Counted from the stretch's first letter, positions 45,482 to 54,639 are shown. The stretch: 64,000 nucleotides of DNA from Pedobacter frigoris (GCF_005116445.1 NZ_SWBQ01000001.1:620001-684000), one strand, 5' to 3'. Notes: a model not told the origin generated them from the letters alone. Program-made: numbers and translations.

Positions 45482-45928
45482 ATGAAAAAATTATTAATGA
45501 CATGTTTCGCTTTATTGGTATTTGGCGCAACAACAGTAAGTGCACAAGGCATTTTAGATAAAATAGATAAAGTATTAAATAAGGCGGACCAAGCCGCTGG
45601 TTCTGCCGATAAAGCTTCGAAAATGGGGTTAAAAGCTACGGGGTTATTTGGCACGAAAAGTGCAGCAGCAGAAACAAATACGATTATAAAATTTAGCGGT
45701 GTAGATTTTTCTATGCTCAAAAGCATTAACGAAAAGGTTCAAACTGCCAAAGGTGTAGCGAGCACAAAAATGAAATTCAATGCGTCGTCGTCAACTATTC
45801 AGGTGCAGCACACCGGTACCAGTGAAGATTTGTTAGCCGCCCTGCAAAAAGTATCGGCAACTACGTTTGCTGAAAAGAATCTGGAGGGGCTGGACGATGG
45901 GGAGATATTGATAAAGATAAATAAGTAA
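45482..45928 (+). CDS. Small exported protein of unknown function
   Basis: The 148-residue protein has a signal peptide (MKKLLMTCFALLVFGATTVSAQ), a Lys/Ala-rich helical region (ILDKIDKVLNKADQAAG) and a C-terminal alpha/beta part (residues 65-148) with the pattern strand, helix, strand, strand, helix, strand, recalling small ferredoxin-like folds. There are no cysteines in the mature part. It lies in one transcript with the following lipoprotein. I do not recognise the family. Confidence 0.75.
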   Translation: MKKLLMTCFALLVFGATTVSAQGILDKIDKVLNKADQAAGSADKASKMGLKATGLFGTKSAAAETNTIIKFSGVDFSMLKSINEKVQTAKGVASTKMKFNASSSTIQVQHTGTSEDLLAALQKVSATTFAEKNLEGLDDGEILIKINK

Positions 45929-45949
45929 AACAAATAATAAATACAACCT

Positions 45950-46417
45950 ATGAAAATCAACAAAAATGTAATGATGCTTGCCTGCGGACTGACTGCTTTA
46001 ACAGTTTTATTCTCTTGCAAAAAGAAAGATGATAATAGTCCGTCGAGTGGTAAGAAAGCAAAAATCACTTTAACCCTTTCAAGTGATTTTAAAAAAGCGG
46101 AAGGTGATTATTTTGATGTAACCCTTGCCGCATCAAAAACCAATGGATCAACCGTAGACTGGAAGGTTGATGGGGTTTTAGTGAAAGGTGCGTCGTTAAA
46201 CTTGGGTACCGATAATTTTAACGGCGGAAAGACAATAGTTATAGAATCTGCCGATAGTTTCTACGCCGGCGCTTTAAATATCGGTGGCTTTGAATTTGGT
46301 GCCACGCCTTTTACGGTTACCTACAAAGTTGAGGTTGACGGAAAAGTAATTAATGAAGGATCTGAAAGAATAGTAAAAGACAGAGATCCGATCTTTGCAA
46401 AGACTACTCAATTGTAA
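45950..46417 (+). CDS. Small lipoprotein of unknown function
   Basis: The 155-residue protein has a type II signal with lipobox VLFSC (Cys23) followed by a Lys-rich stretch and a Ser/Asn linker. The rest is all-beta and Ig-like (ITLTLSSDFKKAEGDYFDV, YKVEVDGKVINEGSER). It is probably an outer- or inner-membrane lipoprotein, co-transcribed with the preceding gene and closed by a long terminator. Confidence 0.75.
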   Translation: MKINKNVMMLACGLTALTVLFSCKKKDDNSPSSGKKAKITLTLSSDFKKAEGDYFDVTLAASKTNGSTVDWKVDGVLVKGASLNLGTDNFNGGKTIVIESADSFYAGALNIGGFEFGATPFTVTYKVEVDGKVINEGSERIVKDRDPIFAKTTQL

Positions 46418-46434
46418 GTAAATATCTCAAGCCC

Positions 46435-46477
46435 AAAAGGGCCGGTATCATCATATGATGATACCGGCCCTTTTTTT
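46435..46477 (+). terminator. Long perfectly palindromic terminator
   Basis: Bases 46435-46474 are a perfect 40-bp palindrome containing GGGCCGGTATCATCA, followed by T-run. The stem is about 17 bp with a minimal loop. It closes the small lipoprotein operon. Confidence 0.85.
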
Positions 46478-46574
46478 ATATACCAGCTCATCCTGGCCTC
46501 GAAGAAGATGCGAAGCAACTTTATTTAATTTGATTGTAATCTTTAACCAATACCAGCCTATTTCCAGATAACTA

Positions 46575-46605
46575 TTGTGTGTTATAAATAATAATCGTAT
46601 TTTTG
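46575..46605 (+). promoter_or_regulatory. guaB promoter
   Basis: TTG at 46575-46577, a 20-nt spacer and TATTTTTG at 46598-46605 match the Bacteroidetes consensus. The leader to the ATG is about 30 nt. Confidence 0.6.
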
Positions 46606-46638
46606 CCCGGCAAATAGTAACTCGTAAACTTATTTGCT

Positions 46639-48108
46639 ATGCAACTCGATCCCAATAAATTTATCGCTGAAGGACTAACATACGACGACGTATTATTAGT
46701 ACCTGCTTATTCTGAAGTTCTGCCACGTGACGTGGATACCGGAAGTTTCCTCACCAAAAAAATACGCATCAATGTTCCTATAGTTTCTGCTGCTATGGAT
46801 ACTGTAACTGAAGCCGGCCTAGCTATTGCTATTGCCCAGGCAGGAGGTATCGGTATGCTGCACAAGAACATGAGCATCGAGCGTCAGGCTGATGAAGTGA
46901 GAAAGGTAAAACGCTCAGAAAGCGGAATGATCCAGGATCCTGTTACCCTGCGTGAAGAAGCTAAAGTTGCCGATGCCTTTCAGATCATGAAAGAATTTAA
47001 GATCGGCGGCATTCCTGTTATTGATGCAGACAACAAGCTGGTAGGTATCATCACTAACAGAGATCTTCGTTTCCAGAAAGACATGCAACGCAAAGTTTCT
47101 GAAGTAATGACCAGGGAAAACCTGATCACTGCTGCTGAAGGAACTACATTAATGCAAGCTGAAGAGATTCTACAGGACTATAAAATTGAAAAACTTCCTG
47201 TTGTAGATAAAGACGGCCGTCTGGCTGGTCTGATCACTTTCAAAGACATACAGAAATATAAAAACTACCCTAAAGCTTGTAAAGATGAGCAAGGCAGACT
47301 TCGCGTAGGTGCTGCTGTAGGTGTAGCTGCAGACAACATTGACCGTGTAGCGGCATTGGTAAAAGCAGGAGTAGATGTGGTAACGGTTGATACTGCCCAC
47401 GGACATTCTAAAGGTGTGATCGATATGGTGATCGCCATCAAACAACGCTGGCCTGAGCTACAGGTAATAGCCGGAAACATTGCTACTGCAGATGCAGCAA
47501 GAGCTTTGGCAGCAGCAGGAGCTGATGCGGTTAAAGTAGGTATTGGTCCGGGTTCTATCTGTACCACAAGGATCATTGCAGGGGTAGGAGTACCTCAATT
47601 GTACGCTGTATTTGAATGTGCACAGGCATTAATCGGAACAGGTATTCCGGTGATCGCTGATGGTGGTATCAAACAAACAGGTGATATTGTAAAAGCAATA
47701 GCTGCGGGTGCAAGTGCGATCATGGCAGGTTCATTATTTGCAGGAGTAGAGGAGTCGCCGGGCGAAACCATCATTTACGAAGGACGTAAGTTTAAGTCAT
47801 ACCGCGGTATGGGTTCTGTTGAAGCAATGGCTCAGGGATCTAAAGATCGTTACTTTCAGGACGAAACTGATGTGGTAACGAAACTTGTACCGGAAGGTAT
47901 TGTTGGCCGTGTTCCTTATAAAGGTACATTGGCAGAGGTAATTTATCAGTATGTAGGTGGTTTGAGAGCAGGTATGCACTACTGCGGTGCGGCTACTATA
48001 GACCAGCTTCAGAAAGCGAAGTTCGTAAGGATCACAGCTGCCGGTATGAGAGAAAGTCATCCACATGATATTTCAATCACCAAAGAAGCACCAAATTATT
48101 CAAGATAA
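46639..48108 (+). CDS. guaB: Inosine-5'-monophosphate dehydrogenase
   Basis: GuaB oxidises IMP to XMP, the committed step of GTP synthesis. The 489-residue protein is a TIM barrel with a two-CBS-domain insert at about residues 95-215. The catalytic loop is GSICTTR with Cys308, and the flap residues lie around [12 protein letters not shown] and KDRYFQ. Length is standard. It is a single-gene unit, followed by a large hairpin. Confidence 0.97.
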   Translation: MQLDPNKFIAEGLTYDDVLLVPAYSEVLPRDVDTGSFLTKKIRINVPIVSAAMDTVTEAGLAIAIAQAGGIGMLHKNMSIERQADEVRKVKRSESGMIQDPVTLREEAKVADAFQIMKEFKIGGIPVIDADNKLVGIITNRDLRFQKDMQRKVSEVMTRENLITAAEGTTLMQAEEILQDYKIEKLPVVDKDGRLAGLITFKDIQKYKNYPKACKDEQGRLRVGAAVGVAADNIDRVAALVKAGVDVVTVDTAHGHSKGVIDMVIAIKQRWPELQVIAGNIATADAARALAAAGADAVKVGIGPGSICTTRIIAGVGVPQLYAVFECAQALIGTGIPVIADGGIKQTGDIVKAIAAGASAIMAGSLFAGVEESPGETIIYEGRKFKSYRGMGSVEAMAQGSKDRYFQDETDVVTKLVPEGIVGRVPYKGTLAEVIYQYVGGLRAGMHYCGAATIDQLQKAKFVRITAAGMRESHPHDISITKEAPNYSR

Positions 48109-48123
48109 TAGGAATCGCTTGGT

Positions 48124-48219
48124 AGTGAAGAAAAAATACCGTTCTCTTCGAAGACTGCATCCCCTGAAGCTACGCAACATGGGCGCTGATGTCTTCTCTG
48201 AGAAGGTTTTTTCTTCACT
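48124..48219. terminator. Large imperfect hairpin after guaB, probable bidirectional terminator
   Basis: AGTGAAGAAAAAA (48124-48136) pairs perfectly with TTTTTTCTTCACT (48207-48219). Inside it, ACCGTTCTC pairs with GAGAAGGT with one bulge, and GAAGAC with GTCTTC. More than 30 base pairs are possible in a 96-nt element between convergent genes. The inner stem flanked by A6 and T6 has terminator form. Confidence 0.6.
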
Positions 48220-48239
48220 GCAAGCTAGTGCAGATAGTT

Positions 48240-48953
48240 CTATAAATACTCGTCAGGTCCGATCTCCCAGGTCCAGGGTTTCTTAAAACTAGCAAACGTC
48301 CTTAATGCCTTCACTGATAATGGCTGTTCTATCTTTTCGTTATTAGCATTCTTATTTTCAATAGTTCCGCTGATCACCACCCGCTTTTTATTCAGAAAAT
48401 CATACTGCTTATCGTTCATTTCTCCTGAACTGTTGTGGTAAGCAAAATTATTGGCTTTGGTAAGTTGCCAGTCGTTATTCTGGTGCCTGAAAGTATAACT
48501 CAATTTCCATCTCCAGTTGCCGCCACCTTCAAATGAAAGCGTAAGTCTGTTGCTGTCGATCTTCAAAGGTCTTAAAGGATCGCCCATTAAACCACCTTCT
48601 TCAGATCTTAAAATGAAGTTGTTGTTTTGTGTAGAGAGACGGTAGTTTCTGCCCGATTTGAAATAGATAGCTAGTATTCTCGGCTTCTGTATCTCGGTAA
48701 TCAACTCTGTGGTATTGTCGCCATAAGCCCGGTTTTCTTTTACTGCTGCATAAAACTCGTAAATCACTGCAAGATCTTCAATCTTGTCGTTATTTAGATC
48801 GCCATATATCGAATCCACGGCCTTCCATTGAGCAGGTGCCAGGGATTTTATGGTTTTGCCCTGAGGGTTGAGCACAGGATATTTGAAAGTCTGGGCTTTT
48901 ACAGCAGTGGCGCAAAGTAATAAAAACAGGAATAGTCTATATTTCATATCCAT
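48240..48953 (-). CDS. Exported protein of unknown function with an EF-hand-like loop
   Basis: The 237-residue protein has a signal peptide (MDMKYRLFLFLLLCATAVKAQ; Met3 is an alternative start). The segment YGDLNNDKIEDLAVIYE resembles the Asp-rich calcium loops of FG-GAP/VCBS-type proteins, and a beta-rich remainder carries GGGNWRWKLSYTF. It is probably periplasmic or surface-located. I do not recognise a named family. Confidence 0.7.
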   Translation of the reverse strand: MDMKYRLFLFLLLCATAVKAQTFKYPVLNPQGKTIKSLAPAQWKAVDSIYGDLNNDKIEDLAVIYEFYAAVKENRAYGDNTTELITEIQKPRILAIYFKSGRNYRLSTQNNNFILRSEEGGLMGDPLRPLKIDSNRLTLSFEGGGNWRWKLSYTFRHQNNDWQLTKANNFAYHNSSGEMNDKQYDFLNKKRVVISGTIENKNANNEKIEQPLSVKALRTFASFKKPWTWEIGPDEYL

Positions 48954-48989
48954 ATAACAACGAGAATCATGCCGAATTAGTGTCTGGAC

Positions 48990-49802
48990 TTATATTTCAT
49001 TTTCAGCCGGAAATTTTACGCCCATGGGGCTCCAGTATACCGGTCCGGATATTCTCGGTGGTACCACAAATGTGCCCGGGCTTATCGGTGCACCTATGAT
49101 TGCCGCGGGATTAAATATTTTGCTGTTGAGGTTGGTTTGGAAGTTGCCCCGTGTCTTGTAGAAATTTAAACCAATAGCAGGAATACAGAGACATCCATCC
49201 GGAACTTCGAATGTCCATTCCTGAGCCGGTACTGCTATTTGATCTTTTTGAATAGTGATTGCCTGATAGAAAATTGCCCTATGGTAACCTACATTCAATC
49301 CATAAGATCCAACAATCAATTCAAGCTCGCAAATGCTTGCATCATCAGGAAACCTGATTTCCTCATTTGGTATGAACTCAGGTAAACTTATATTCAGAAT
49401 ATTATTGCTGATTTGTACTTGAGGCTGTATCCACAACCACAAGGTGTTTTTTAGTGGAGATTTTTCATTAAAATCAAAGCCTTGAAGTCTGTCAAAGCTA
49501 TACTCATTGAAATGGAAGGTTTTGGTTTCTTTGTCATAGCAATGATCCATTACAGCTCTGATTTCTTTTTGCAACCTATTTACCATCTCGCCATCACTAT
49601 TTTTTCCAAAGAGACCATTGAGGTCATCACGTATTTCTTTTCCAAATGTGCTGCATTTTGCAAACATACTTGAGGAATCTTTTGTACCTTGTGTTTGCTT
49701 GACTTTATCTGCCTTAGTCGATACAATCTGTCCTTTTTTTCCTTTTCTGATGACTAGTGGGCCTACTAAGCCTGTTAGGTGTTTGCCATCGTATTTTCCC
49801 AT
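48990..49802 (-). CDS. Cytosolic or phage-like protein of unknown function
   Basis: The 270-residue protein has no signal peptide. The N-terminus is Gly/Lys-rich (GLVGPLVIRKGKKGQIVSTK, then KVKQTQGTKDSSSMF), a pattern seen in a widespread Bacteroidetes family of unknown role that sometimes occurs near mobile or prophage genes. The rest is beta-rich with several Trp and Pro. Its promoter region contains four 11-bp tandem repeats, and a LytTR gene lies upstream. Function unknown. Confidence 0.65.
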   Translation of the reverse strand: MGKYDGKHLTGLVGPLVIRKGKKGQIVSTKADKVKQTQGTKDSSSMFAKCSTFGKEIRDDLNGLFGKNSDGEMVNRLQKEIRAVMDHCYDKETKTFHFNEYSFDRLQGFDFNEKSPLKNTLWLWIQPQVQISNNILNISLPEFIPNEEIRFPDDASICELELIVGSYGLNVGYHRAIFYQAITIQKDQIAVPAQEWTFEVPDGCLCIPAIGLNFYKTRGNFQTNLNSKIFNPAAIIGAPISPGTFVVPPRISGPVYWSPMGVKFPAENEI

Positions 49803-49896
49803 AATGTTGTTTTTTTATTTTTGTTATCAGTTAGTTTATGTTTTGTTGTAGTCTGGGTTGTGATGTCAGCACAATCACAACATTGTAAATACACGT

Positions 49897-49966
49897 TGAG
49901 TGCACCTTTTTCTAGGAAAAGGTGCACTCACCCTGCACTCATGGTGCAGTCATGGTGCACTCATGA
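49897..49966. repeat. Hairpin plus four 11-bp tandem repeats
   Basis: A perfect 14-bp inverted repeat TGAGTGCACCTTTT / AAAAGGTGCACTCA (49897-49910, 49917-49930) runs into four consecutive 11-bp units: TGCACTCACCC, TGCACTCATGG, TGCAGTCATGG and TGCACTCATGA (49923-49966). One helical turn per unit suggests repeated protein binding. The array lies between the LytTR gene and the start of the unknown gene at 49802. Confidence 0.75.
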
Positions 49967-50016
49967 CGAGCCAGGTATAGGCAGAGTGTAAGTTTATCCA
50001 TTGGCAGATGTAGGGT

Positions 50017-50754
50017 TTATTTATCTGATAGTTGGTCCAATTGTATTTTTCTATGTTTTACAGCTTCATGGTATTTTTTTTGGTAACTGCGGCCTACGGG
50101 AACAGGTATTTTTAATCCGCGTATTTTAACCGACAGCGGCTTTATGAAGTACTCAATCGCATGGATAGAAATGACAAAGGATTTGTGAATACGAACCAAA
50201 TCAGTTCTATATTTCACTTGTTCTTCGATGTCTAAAAGTGAACTTAATAAGGAGTATGTATTGTTGTCGGTATGGATATGCAGGTAGTTTCCCTCGGATT
50301 CAATGTATGTGATGTCGTCAAAATAACAGGATGTGAATTCATTGCTTCCCTTTTTTAATTTGACAGTCATACAGATGAAAGTATTTGTAGCGATGTCCAT
50401 ACGTATCTCTTTAAGGATCTCGTCGTATTGCTGCTTTGACTTTATTGGCAGGGGAATTAAGTGAATAGTATTGTCATCTGTTACTTGCTGATGTTGAGCC
50501 TTGTCAGACGATATGAATACCAGTGCTTTGGTATATCTTTTTAGCCTGGTTAAAGCGTCAATAGTTTCTACACTTGGATCCTGAATATCTACAAATATGA
50601 AATCAGGTTTGTCATTTAAATCAATACTCCTAATGGCTTCTGTAGCAGATGTGAAAGTTCCGGAGACCTCGATATTGGGGTCTTTGTTCAGGTAATTGTT
50701 GAATGAAGAGTTTGATACACGTTTGTCTCTTATGATAATACACGTATACTTCAT
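50017..50754 (-). CDS. LytTR-family regulator with a partly degenerate receiver
   Basis: The 245-residue protein has a receiver-like N-terminus that keeps the phosphoacceptor Asp56 (FIFVDIQDPS) and a Lys in LPIKSKQQ. The usual acidic pair at the N-terminus reads IIIRDKR, so one acidic ligand is lost. The LytTR DNA-binding domain (about 128-235, DITYIESEGNYLHIHTDNN, then LVRIHKSFVISIHAIEYF) is intact. No kinase gene is adjacent. The nearby 11-bp repeats are possible targets by position. Confidence 0.88.
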   Translation of the reverse strand: MKYTCIIIRDKRVSNSSFNNYLNKDPNIEVSGTFTSATEAIRSIDLNDKPDFIFVDIQDPSVETIDALTRLKRYTKALVFISSDKAQHQQVTDDNTIHLIPLPIKSKQQYDEILKEIRMDIATNTFICMTVKLKKGSNEFTSCYFDDITYIESEGNYLHIHTDNNTYSLLSSLLDIEEQVKYRTDLVRIHKSFVISIHAIEYFIKPLSVKIRGLKIPVPVGRSYQKKYHEAVKHRKIQLDQLSDK

Positions 50755-51132
50755 AGGTAAATTCAGTTATTTTAATTATCCCTTGTAAGTTAGTGTGCAA
50801 AGTTTATTATTTATTCTATCATAATAGTAATCATTGTTATGTATAATATCATCAAAACCATGTAACATAAATAAATTGTTTGTTTTTGTTGAAATTATAC
50901 AACAGTTTTATCAAAATATTTCACAGTTATTAATAATTTTTAATTGTAAATTATACACTAAGTGGGTAGTGTGTGCGGTAGGATATAATTATAACGATTA
51001 AAAAGGATGAAACAGGAAGAATGAAGTATAAATAAATCTAAATTATATGATGTTAATAAATAAAGAATTTGTTAGAGCGGTTAGGGATGGTGAATTGACT
51101 ATTATATTGAAAGGTATGGTTATCAACCAGAT
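50755..51132. other. 378-bp AT-rich intergenic region before the RHS toxin block
   Basis: No convincing gene is seen. The sequence is very AT-rich with A/T runs, and marks the boundary between ordinary chromosome and accessory toxin DNA. A 49-codon frame at 51047-51196 has no recognisable content. Confidence 0.6.
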
Positions 51133-52392
51133 ATGTTTTTGTGTAAAAAGAAGTTTTGTGCAAAAATATTTGTTTGTATTGATAATATACCTATAGCCGT
51201 AACAAAGTCAGGTTTAAACATTGCTTATACTTATGATGCTACTGGTCAGAAGCTCAGAAAGGTGAGTAGTGAAGAACCGACTTCAGATTATGTGGATGGG
51301 ATCCAGTATACAGGTGGTGCGATTGAATTTATCATGACTGAAGAGGGAAAAGCGAGAAGGAATCCTGGAAGTCCAGATACTTACAGTTATGAGTATAACC
51401 TGACGGATCATTTGGGTAATGTGAGGTATACGTTTTATAAGAATCCGTCAAGTGGATTATTGGAAAGGCTGCAGAGCGATGACTATTATGCTTTCGGGAT
51501 GCAGAAGGTTGCAAGTGCTGGTGTGAATAAGTATCTTTATAATGGCAAGGAGTTGCAAACAGAGCTGGGACAGCTTGATTACGGTGCAAGGTTCTACGAC
51601 CCGGTGATTGGAAGGTGGAATGTGGTGGATCCGCTGGCGGAGAAAATGAGAAGGCATAGTCCTTATAACTATGTTTTCAACAATCCGATCAGATTTATTG
51701 ATCCGGATGGTATGGCGCCAACCGATGGGTTTTTCTCTAAAAGTGATGCAGGTGGTATGGCTAAAGAAAATGATCCTCATTATTTGGCCGCGACATACAT
51801 TGGTCCAAATGGTAAGATTATTCGTTATGACAATGATCCTAATGATAAAAATGTTTATTTAGTTTCAGACCCCTCGAATTGGAATGGTACAAAGGATAAT
51901 TTAACCATCGTAGGTACTGAGAAATCTGGGGTTAGTTACTATCCAGGCCACTATATTGCTAGACTTGGGTTTAACGCCCTTGAGTTGGATGAGATTAAAA
52001 TAAGGGGCGGAGCAAATACTCGAATGGCTATAGCTGCTACGTTTACTAAATTCGCCCCTCAAGGAATTAGCCAAAGTTATGCTATAGAGAGCACGCTATT
52101 CGCTCCATTGAGAGGGGTTTTAACTACTATAAGTCTTCTTCAGAATATAATGGATCTGAAACCTAATATGGTTTTTTCTAAGGGAGGAAAAGGAAACCAA
52201 GACAAAAAATTGTCGGATGGTGAAATAGATAAGTTAGAACGAAATGGTCATGATGTACACGATTTAAAAGGTGGAAAATCAACTGGTAAAATTGATCTTT
52301 ATAAAAAACCAAATGGGGATGTAGTAATAAAGCCAAAAGGAGGAAATGGTCCAGGTGAACCTGCAGGTATAAATTTAAATGATTTGAGATAA
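51133..52392 (+). CDS. Headless RHS toxin tip A (core plus C-terminal toxin)
   Basis: The frame codes 419 residues. After about 25 unrelated residues it joins a YD-repeat ([14 protein letters not shown]) and the RHS-associated core ([49 protein letters not shown]) at about residues 100-200. The variable C-terminus ends in [20 protein letters not shown], resembling from memory a polymorphic nuclease toxin tip. The long RHS shell and signal are missing, so the gene is a displaced tip, silent unless it recombines. Its stop overlaps the DUF4279 gene by 1 nt, the usual toxin-immunity layout. Confidence 0.85.
   Translation: MFLCKKKFCAKIFVCIDNIPIAVTKSGLNIAYTYDATGQKLRKVSSEEPTSDYVDGIQYTGGAIEFIMTEEGKARRNPGSPDTYSYEYNLTDHLGNVRYTFYKNPSSGLLERLQSDDYYAFGMQKVASAGVNKYLYNGKELQTELGQLDYGARFYDPVIGRWNVVDPLAEKMRRHSPYNYVFNNPIRFIDPDGMAPTDGFFSKSDAGGMAKENDPHYLAATYIGPNGKIIRYDNDPNDKNVYLVSDPSNWNGTKDNLTIVGTEKSGVSYYPGHYIARLGFNALELDEIKIRGGANTRMAIAATFTKFAPQGISQSYAIESTLFAPLRGVLTTISLLQNIMDLKPNMVFSKGGKGNQDKKLSDGEIDKLERNGHDVHDLKGGKSTGKIDLYKKPNGDVVIKPKGGNGPGEPAGINLNDLR
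51256..51776 (+). repeat. RHS core repeat, copy 1
   Basis: This 521-bp segment is nearly identical to 53013-53533 (offset 1757). I saw only scattered differences, such as GAIEF against GAIDF and YYAFG against YYPFG. It covers the RHS core just before the variable tip. Confidence 0.85.
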
Positions 52393-52790
52393 TGGAAAAT
52401 GTAACATTAGCGCTAAAAATTCATGACTTTGAATGTTCAATAGAAGCGATTAATAAAAAGTTGGGAATTGATGCAACAGAGTCTTGGTTAAAGGGAGAAA
52501 TTATCCCGAATAGAGACGGAAGTATCACACGTAAAAATAGCAGTTGGATTATAAAAAGTTCTATTGAAAATTCTGAATTTATAAATCAAGGTATCGATGA
52601 TTTGCTTATGTCAATTAACGAAAATGAATTATTAGCATTTAGTCATAAATATTTATGTGAATTGTCAATTGTAATGAAATGTCGTAATGAAAATAATATC
52701 GGCTTAAATTTTAACAAAGAAGTAATTAAAAAATTAAGTTCATTAGGCATAGAATTAGATGTGGATATATATATGTTATCAAATGTATGA
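52392..52790 (+). CDS. DUF4279-like immunity protein for tip A
   Basis: The 132-residue soluble protein follows the tip A toxin with a 1-nt overlap. It has the DUF4279 pattern: an N-terminal strand (LALKIHDFECSIEAINKKLG), a Trp-Leu-Lys-Gly turn, SSWIIKS, and the C-terminal LGIELDVDIYML. DUF4279 members often stand next to polymorphic toxins. It is expected to bind and neutralise the toxin in the cytosol. Confidence 0.75.
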   Translation: MENVTLALKIHDFECSIEAINKKLGIDATESWLKGEIIPNRDGSITRKNSSWIIKSSIENSEFINQGIDDLLMSINENELLAFSHKYLCELSIVMKCRNENNIGLNFNKEVIKKLSSLGIELDVDIYMLSNV

Positions 52791-52822
52791 TTAGGATTAT
52801 GTTACGGATAAGTGGTTAATGA

Positions 52823-52990
52823 ATTAGCCTTTTATTTTTCTCAAATGGTGTATCTATAAGCAAATTGTATAAATCTGACTTGATAGGATTTCTTAATAGG
52901 GAGATATTTTTATCTTCACTTTTTTCAGGTGTTTTATTATGTCTGCTTTATATCTTTAATCTATTACATCCTGAAGAAATCAAAAGTTAA
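52823..52990 (+). pseudogene. Possible remnant of a membrane-protein gene
   Basis: A 55-codon frame without a start codon reads LIGFLNREIFLSSLFSG followed by a hydrophobic stretch and ends HPEEIKS. It may be the tail of a membrane immunity protein from a lost cassette. Evidence is weak. Confidence 0.3.
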
Positions 52991-53009
52991 GATATTATTT
53001 GCCGGGTAA

Positions 53010-54179
53010 CTGAGAAAGGTGAGTAGTGAAGAACCGACTTCAGATTATGTGGATGGGATCCAGTACACAGGTGGTGCGATTGATTTTATCATGACTGAGG
53101 AGGGAAAAGCGAGAAGGAATCCTGGAAGTCCCGATACTTACAGTTATGAGTATAATCTGACGGATCATCTTGGAAATGTGAGGTATACATTTTATAAGAA
53201 TCCGTCAAGTGGTTTATTGGAAAGGTTGCAGAGTGATGACTATTATCCTTTCGGGATGCAGAAAGTTGCAAGTGCTGGTGTCAATAAGTATCTTTATAAT
53301 GGCAAGGAGTTGCAAACAGAGCTGGGACAGCTTGATTACGGCGCTAGGTTCTATGACCCGGTTATTGGAAGGTGGAATGTGGTGGATCCGCTGGCGGAGA
53401 AAATGAGAAGGCATAGTCCTTATAACTATGTTTTCAACAATCCGATCAGATTTATTGATCCGGATGGTATGGCGCCAACCGATGGGTTTTTCTCTAAAAG
53501 TGATGCAGGTGGTATGGCTGACGAAAATGATCCTGATAAAAAGGTGCCGATCGATCCTCCAGGCTTTCTTTCTGGTGCTGGACGTTTCTTGCTAGGAATA
53601 GGTAAATCAGCAGTAAGTACAGTAACAGGCGCTATTGACATGGTGACAAATCCTGTTCAAACGGTCAAAGATATACATAGCTTGAGTACTCCTGAAGGAG
53701 CGTTGAATATGGCGGTTGCCACATCTCAAACTATTGATAAATTTCAGAATGGAAATTCTGATGTAAAAGCGGAGATGATAGGTCAGGCAGTGGGTGATGT
53801 AGCTCAACTTTTAGTTGGTTCAGGTGAAGTTAAAGTCGCAGTAAATGGTATACGTGGAGCAAAAGTGGCTGTTGCAGGTGTTGCTAGTACAGGAAAGGGT
53901 ACTTCTTTCGTAGTTAATAGCTCTGGTGAAGCTGTTGCCATCCCAAAAGGAGCTATGGGACCGTTAAGCCCTGAGAAAGGAAGTGGTATGGTGTATAAAG
54001 GAGGTAGCGGCGGTTCAGGTATGAATAACAAGGTTACAGGCGTTAGAATAATGGATGCAAATACAACTCAAGGCAGACGTATCAATTATATGAATACACA
54101 AGGGCAAACAGTAAACCCGTGGACAGGTCGAACAATTTCAAATAGTGACCCAAGTGGTCATCTACCTTTTAAACAATGA
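53010..54179 (+). CDS. Headless RHS toxin tip B
   Basis: The frame opens right after a stop at 53007-53009 with LRKVSSEEP, the same point in the RHS core as tip A, so the 5' end is a recombination breakpoint; a GTG at 53019 is the first possible start. About 390 residues follow: the RHS core, a hydrophobic pre-toxin helix region ([20 protein letters not shown]) and a Gly/Ser linker. The toxin tip ends [14 protein letters not shown] with [18 protein letters not shown]. The end pattern recurs in RHS and CDI toxins; its activity is unknown to me. The immunity gene begins 1 nt later. Confidence 0.82.
   Translation: MRKVSSEEPTSDYVDGIQYTGGAIDFIMTEEGKARRNPGSPDTYSYEYNLTDHLGNVRYTFYKNPSSGLLERLQSDDYYPFGMQKVASAGVNKYLYNGKELQTELGQLDYGARFYDPVIGRWNVVDPLAEKMRRHSPYNYVFNNPIRFIDPDGMAPTDGFFSKSDAGGMADENDPDKKVPIDPPGFLSGAGRFLLGIGKSAVSTVTGAIDMVTNPVQTVKDIHSLSTPEGALNMAVATSQTIDKFQNGNSDVKAEMIGQAVGDVAQLLVGSGEVKVAVNGIRGAKVAVAGVASTGKGTSFVVNSSGEAVAIPKGAMGPLSPEKGSGMVYKGGSGGSGMNNKVTGVRIMDANTTQGRRINYMNTQGQTVNPWTGRTISNSDPSGHLPFKQ
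53013..53533 (+). repeat. RHS core repeat, copy 2
   Basis: Nearly identical to 51256-51776. The match begins abruptly at the head of tip B and ends in the GGMA(K/D)ENDP codons, after which the toxin tips diverge completely. Confidence 0.85.
53583..53877 (+). repeat. Pre-toxin repeat, copy 1
   Basis: About 295 bp nearly identical to 55038-55332 (offset 1455), encoding the hydrophobic segment from [11 protein letters not shown] to VNGIRGAKV before the toxin domain. Confidence 0.85.
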
Positions 54180-54180
54180 T

Positions 54181-54534
54181 ATGGAAAATCTATTTAAGTC
54201 GATTATTGGTGAACAGCTAAGTTCTGTTGAATTTGTTCAAGACTACTTACAACTTCATTTTGATGGAAATACATTAACTTTTTACAGTTGGCCTGAGGTT
54301 AACCTAGAAAGTATAAACTATAAAATTGGAGACATAATGTATAGAGATGCATTGTGTAAGATAATCGCTTCTGAAGTTAATAACGTTGTGCTGTTGGAAA
54401 ATACGCGATTGGAACTTTTTTTCACTAATGATAGTAGCATTAGCTTGAGCTTGGTGAGAGACCAATCAAATAGTAGTTTGGCTGAGTTTTTATATTTTGT
54501 AGATGTAAACGAAAAATGGTTTGTGTTGGATTAA
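54181..54534 (+). CDS. Probable immunity protein for tip B
   Basis: The 117-residue soluble protein starts at ATG 54181, directly after the toxin stop. It is acidic and alpha/beta with the strand pairs LQLHFDGNTLTFYSWPEV and LELFFTNDSSISLSL. Position and size fit a cognate immunity protein. An upstream GTG at 54145 lies inside the toxin gene and is not used here. I do not recognise its family. Confidence 0.7.
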   Translation: MENLFKSIIGEQLSSVEFVQDYLQLHFDGNTLTFYSWPEVNLESINYKIGDIMYRDALCKIIASEVNNVVLLENTRLELFFTNDSSISLSLVRDQSNSSLAEFLYFVDVNEKWFVLD

Positions 54535-54542
54535 CCTAATAA

Positions 54543-54639
54543 ATAAATCCTTTCACTAGAGCACAAAAACATCTAAAAGTGGGGATATCCAAAAATGCGC
54601 TAGAGGGTGCATGGCCCTTGAACGGAATGCATGTATAAA
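54543..54639 (+). pseudogene. Isolated C-terminal tail of an RHS toxin (tip C)
   Basis: After a stop at 54540-54542, a frame of 31 codons reads INPFTRAQKHL, then KNALEGAWPLNGMHV and a stop. It has no start codon and no core. Its last codons overlap the ATG of the next gene (54631), as in real toxin-immunity pairs, so it is probably the surviving tail of a deleted toxin. Confidence 0.55.

Noticed and set aside
49923..49966. CRISPR-like array.
   Set aside because: Units are contiguous 11-bp repeats without spacers and no cas genes are present.
51047..51196. A 49-codon frame before tip A.
   Set aside because: No similarity or initiation signal, in AT-rich DNA; probably chance.
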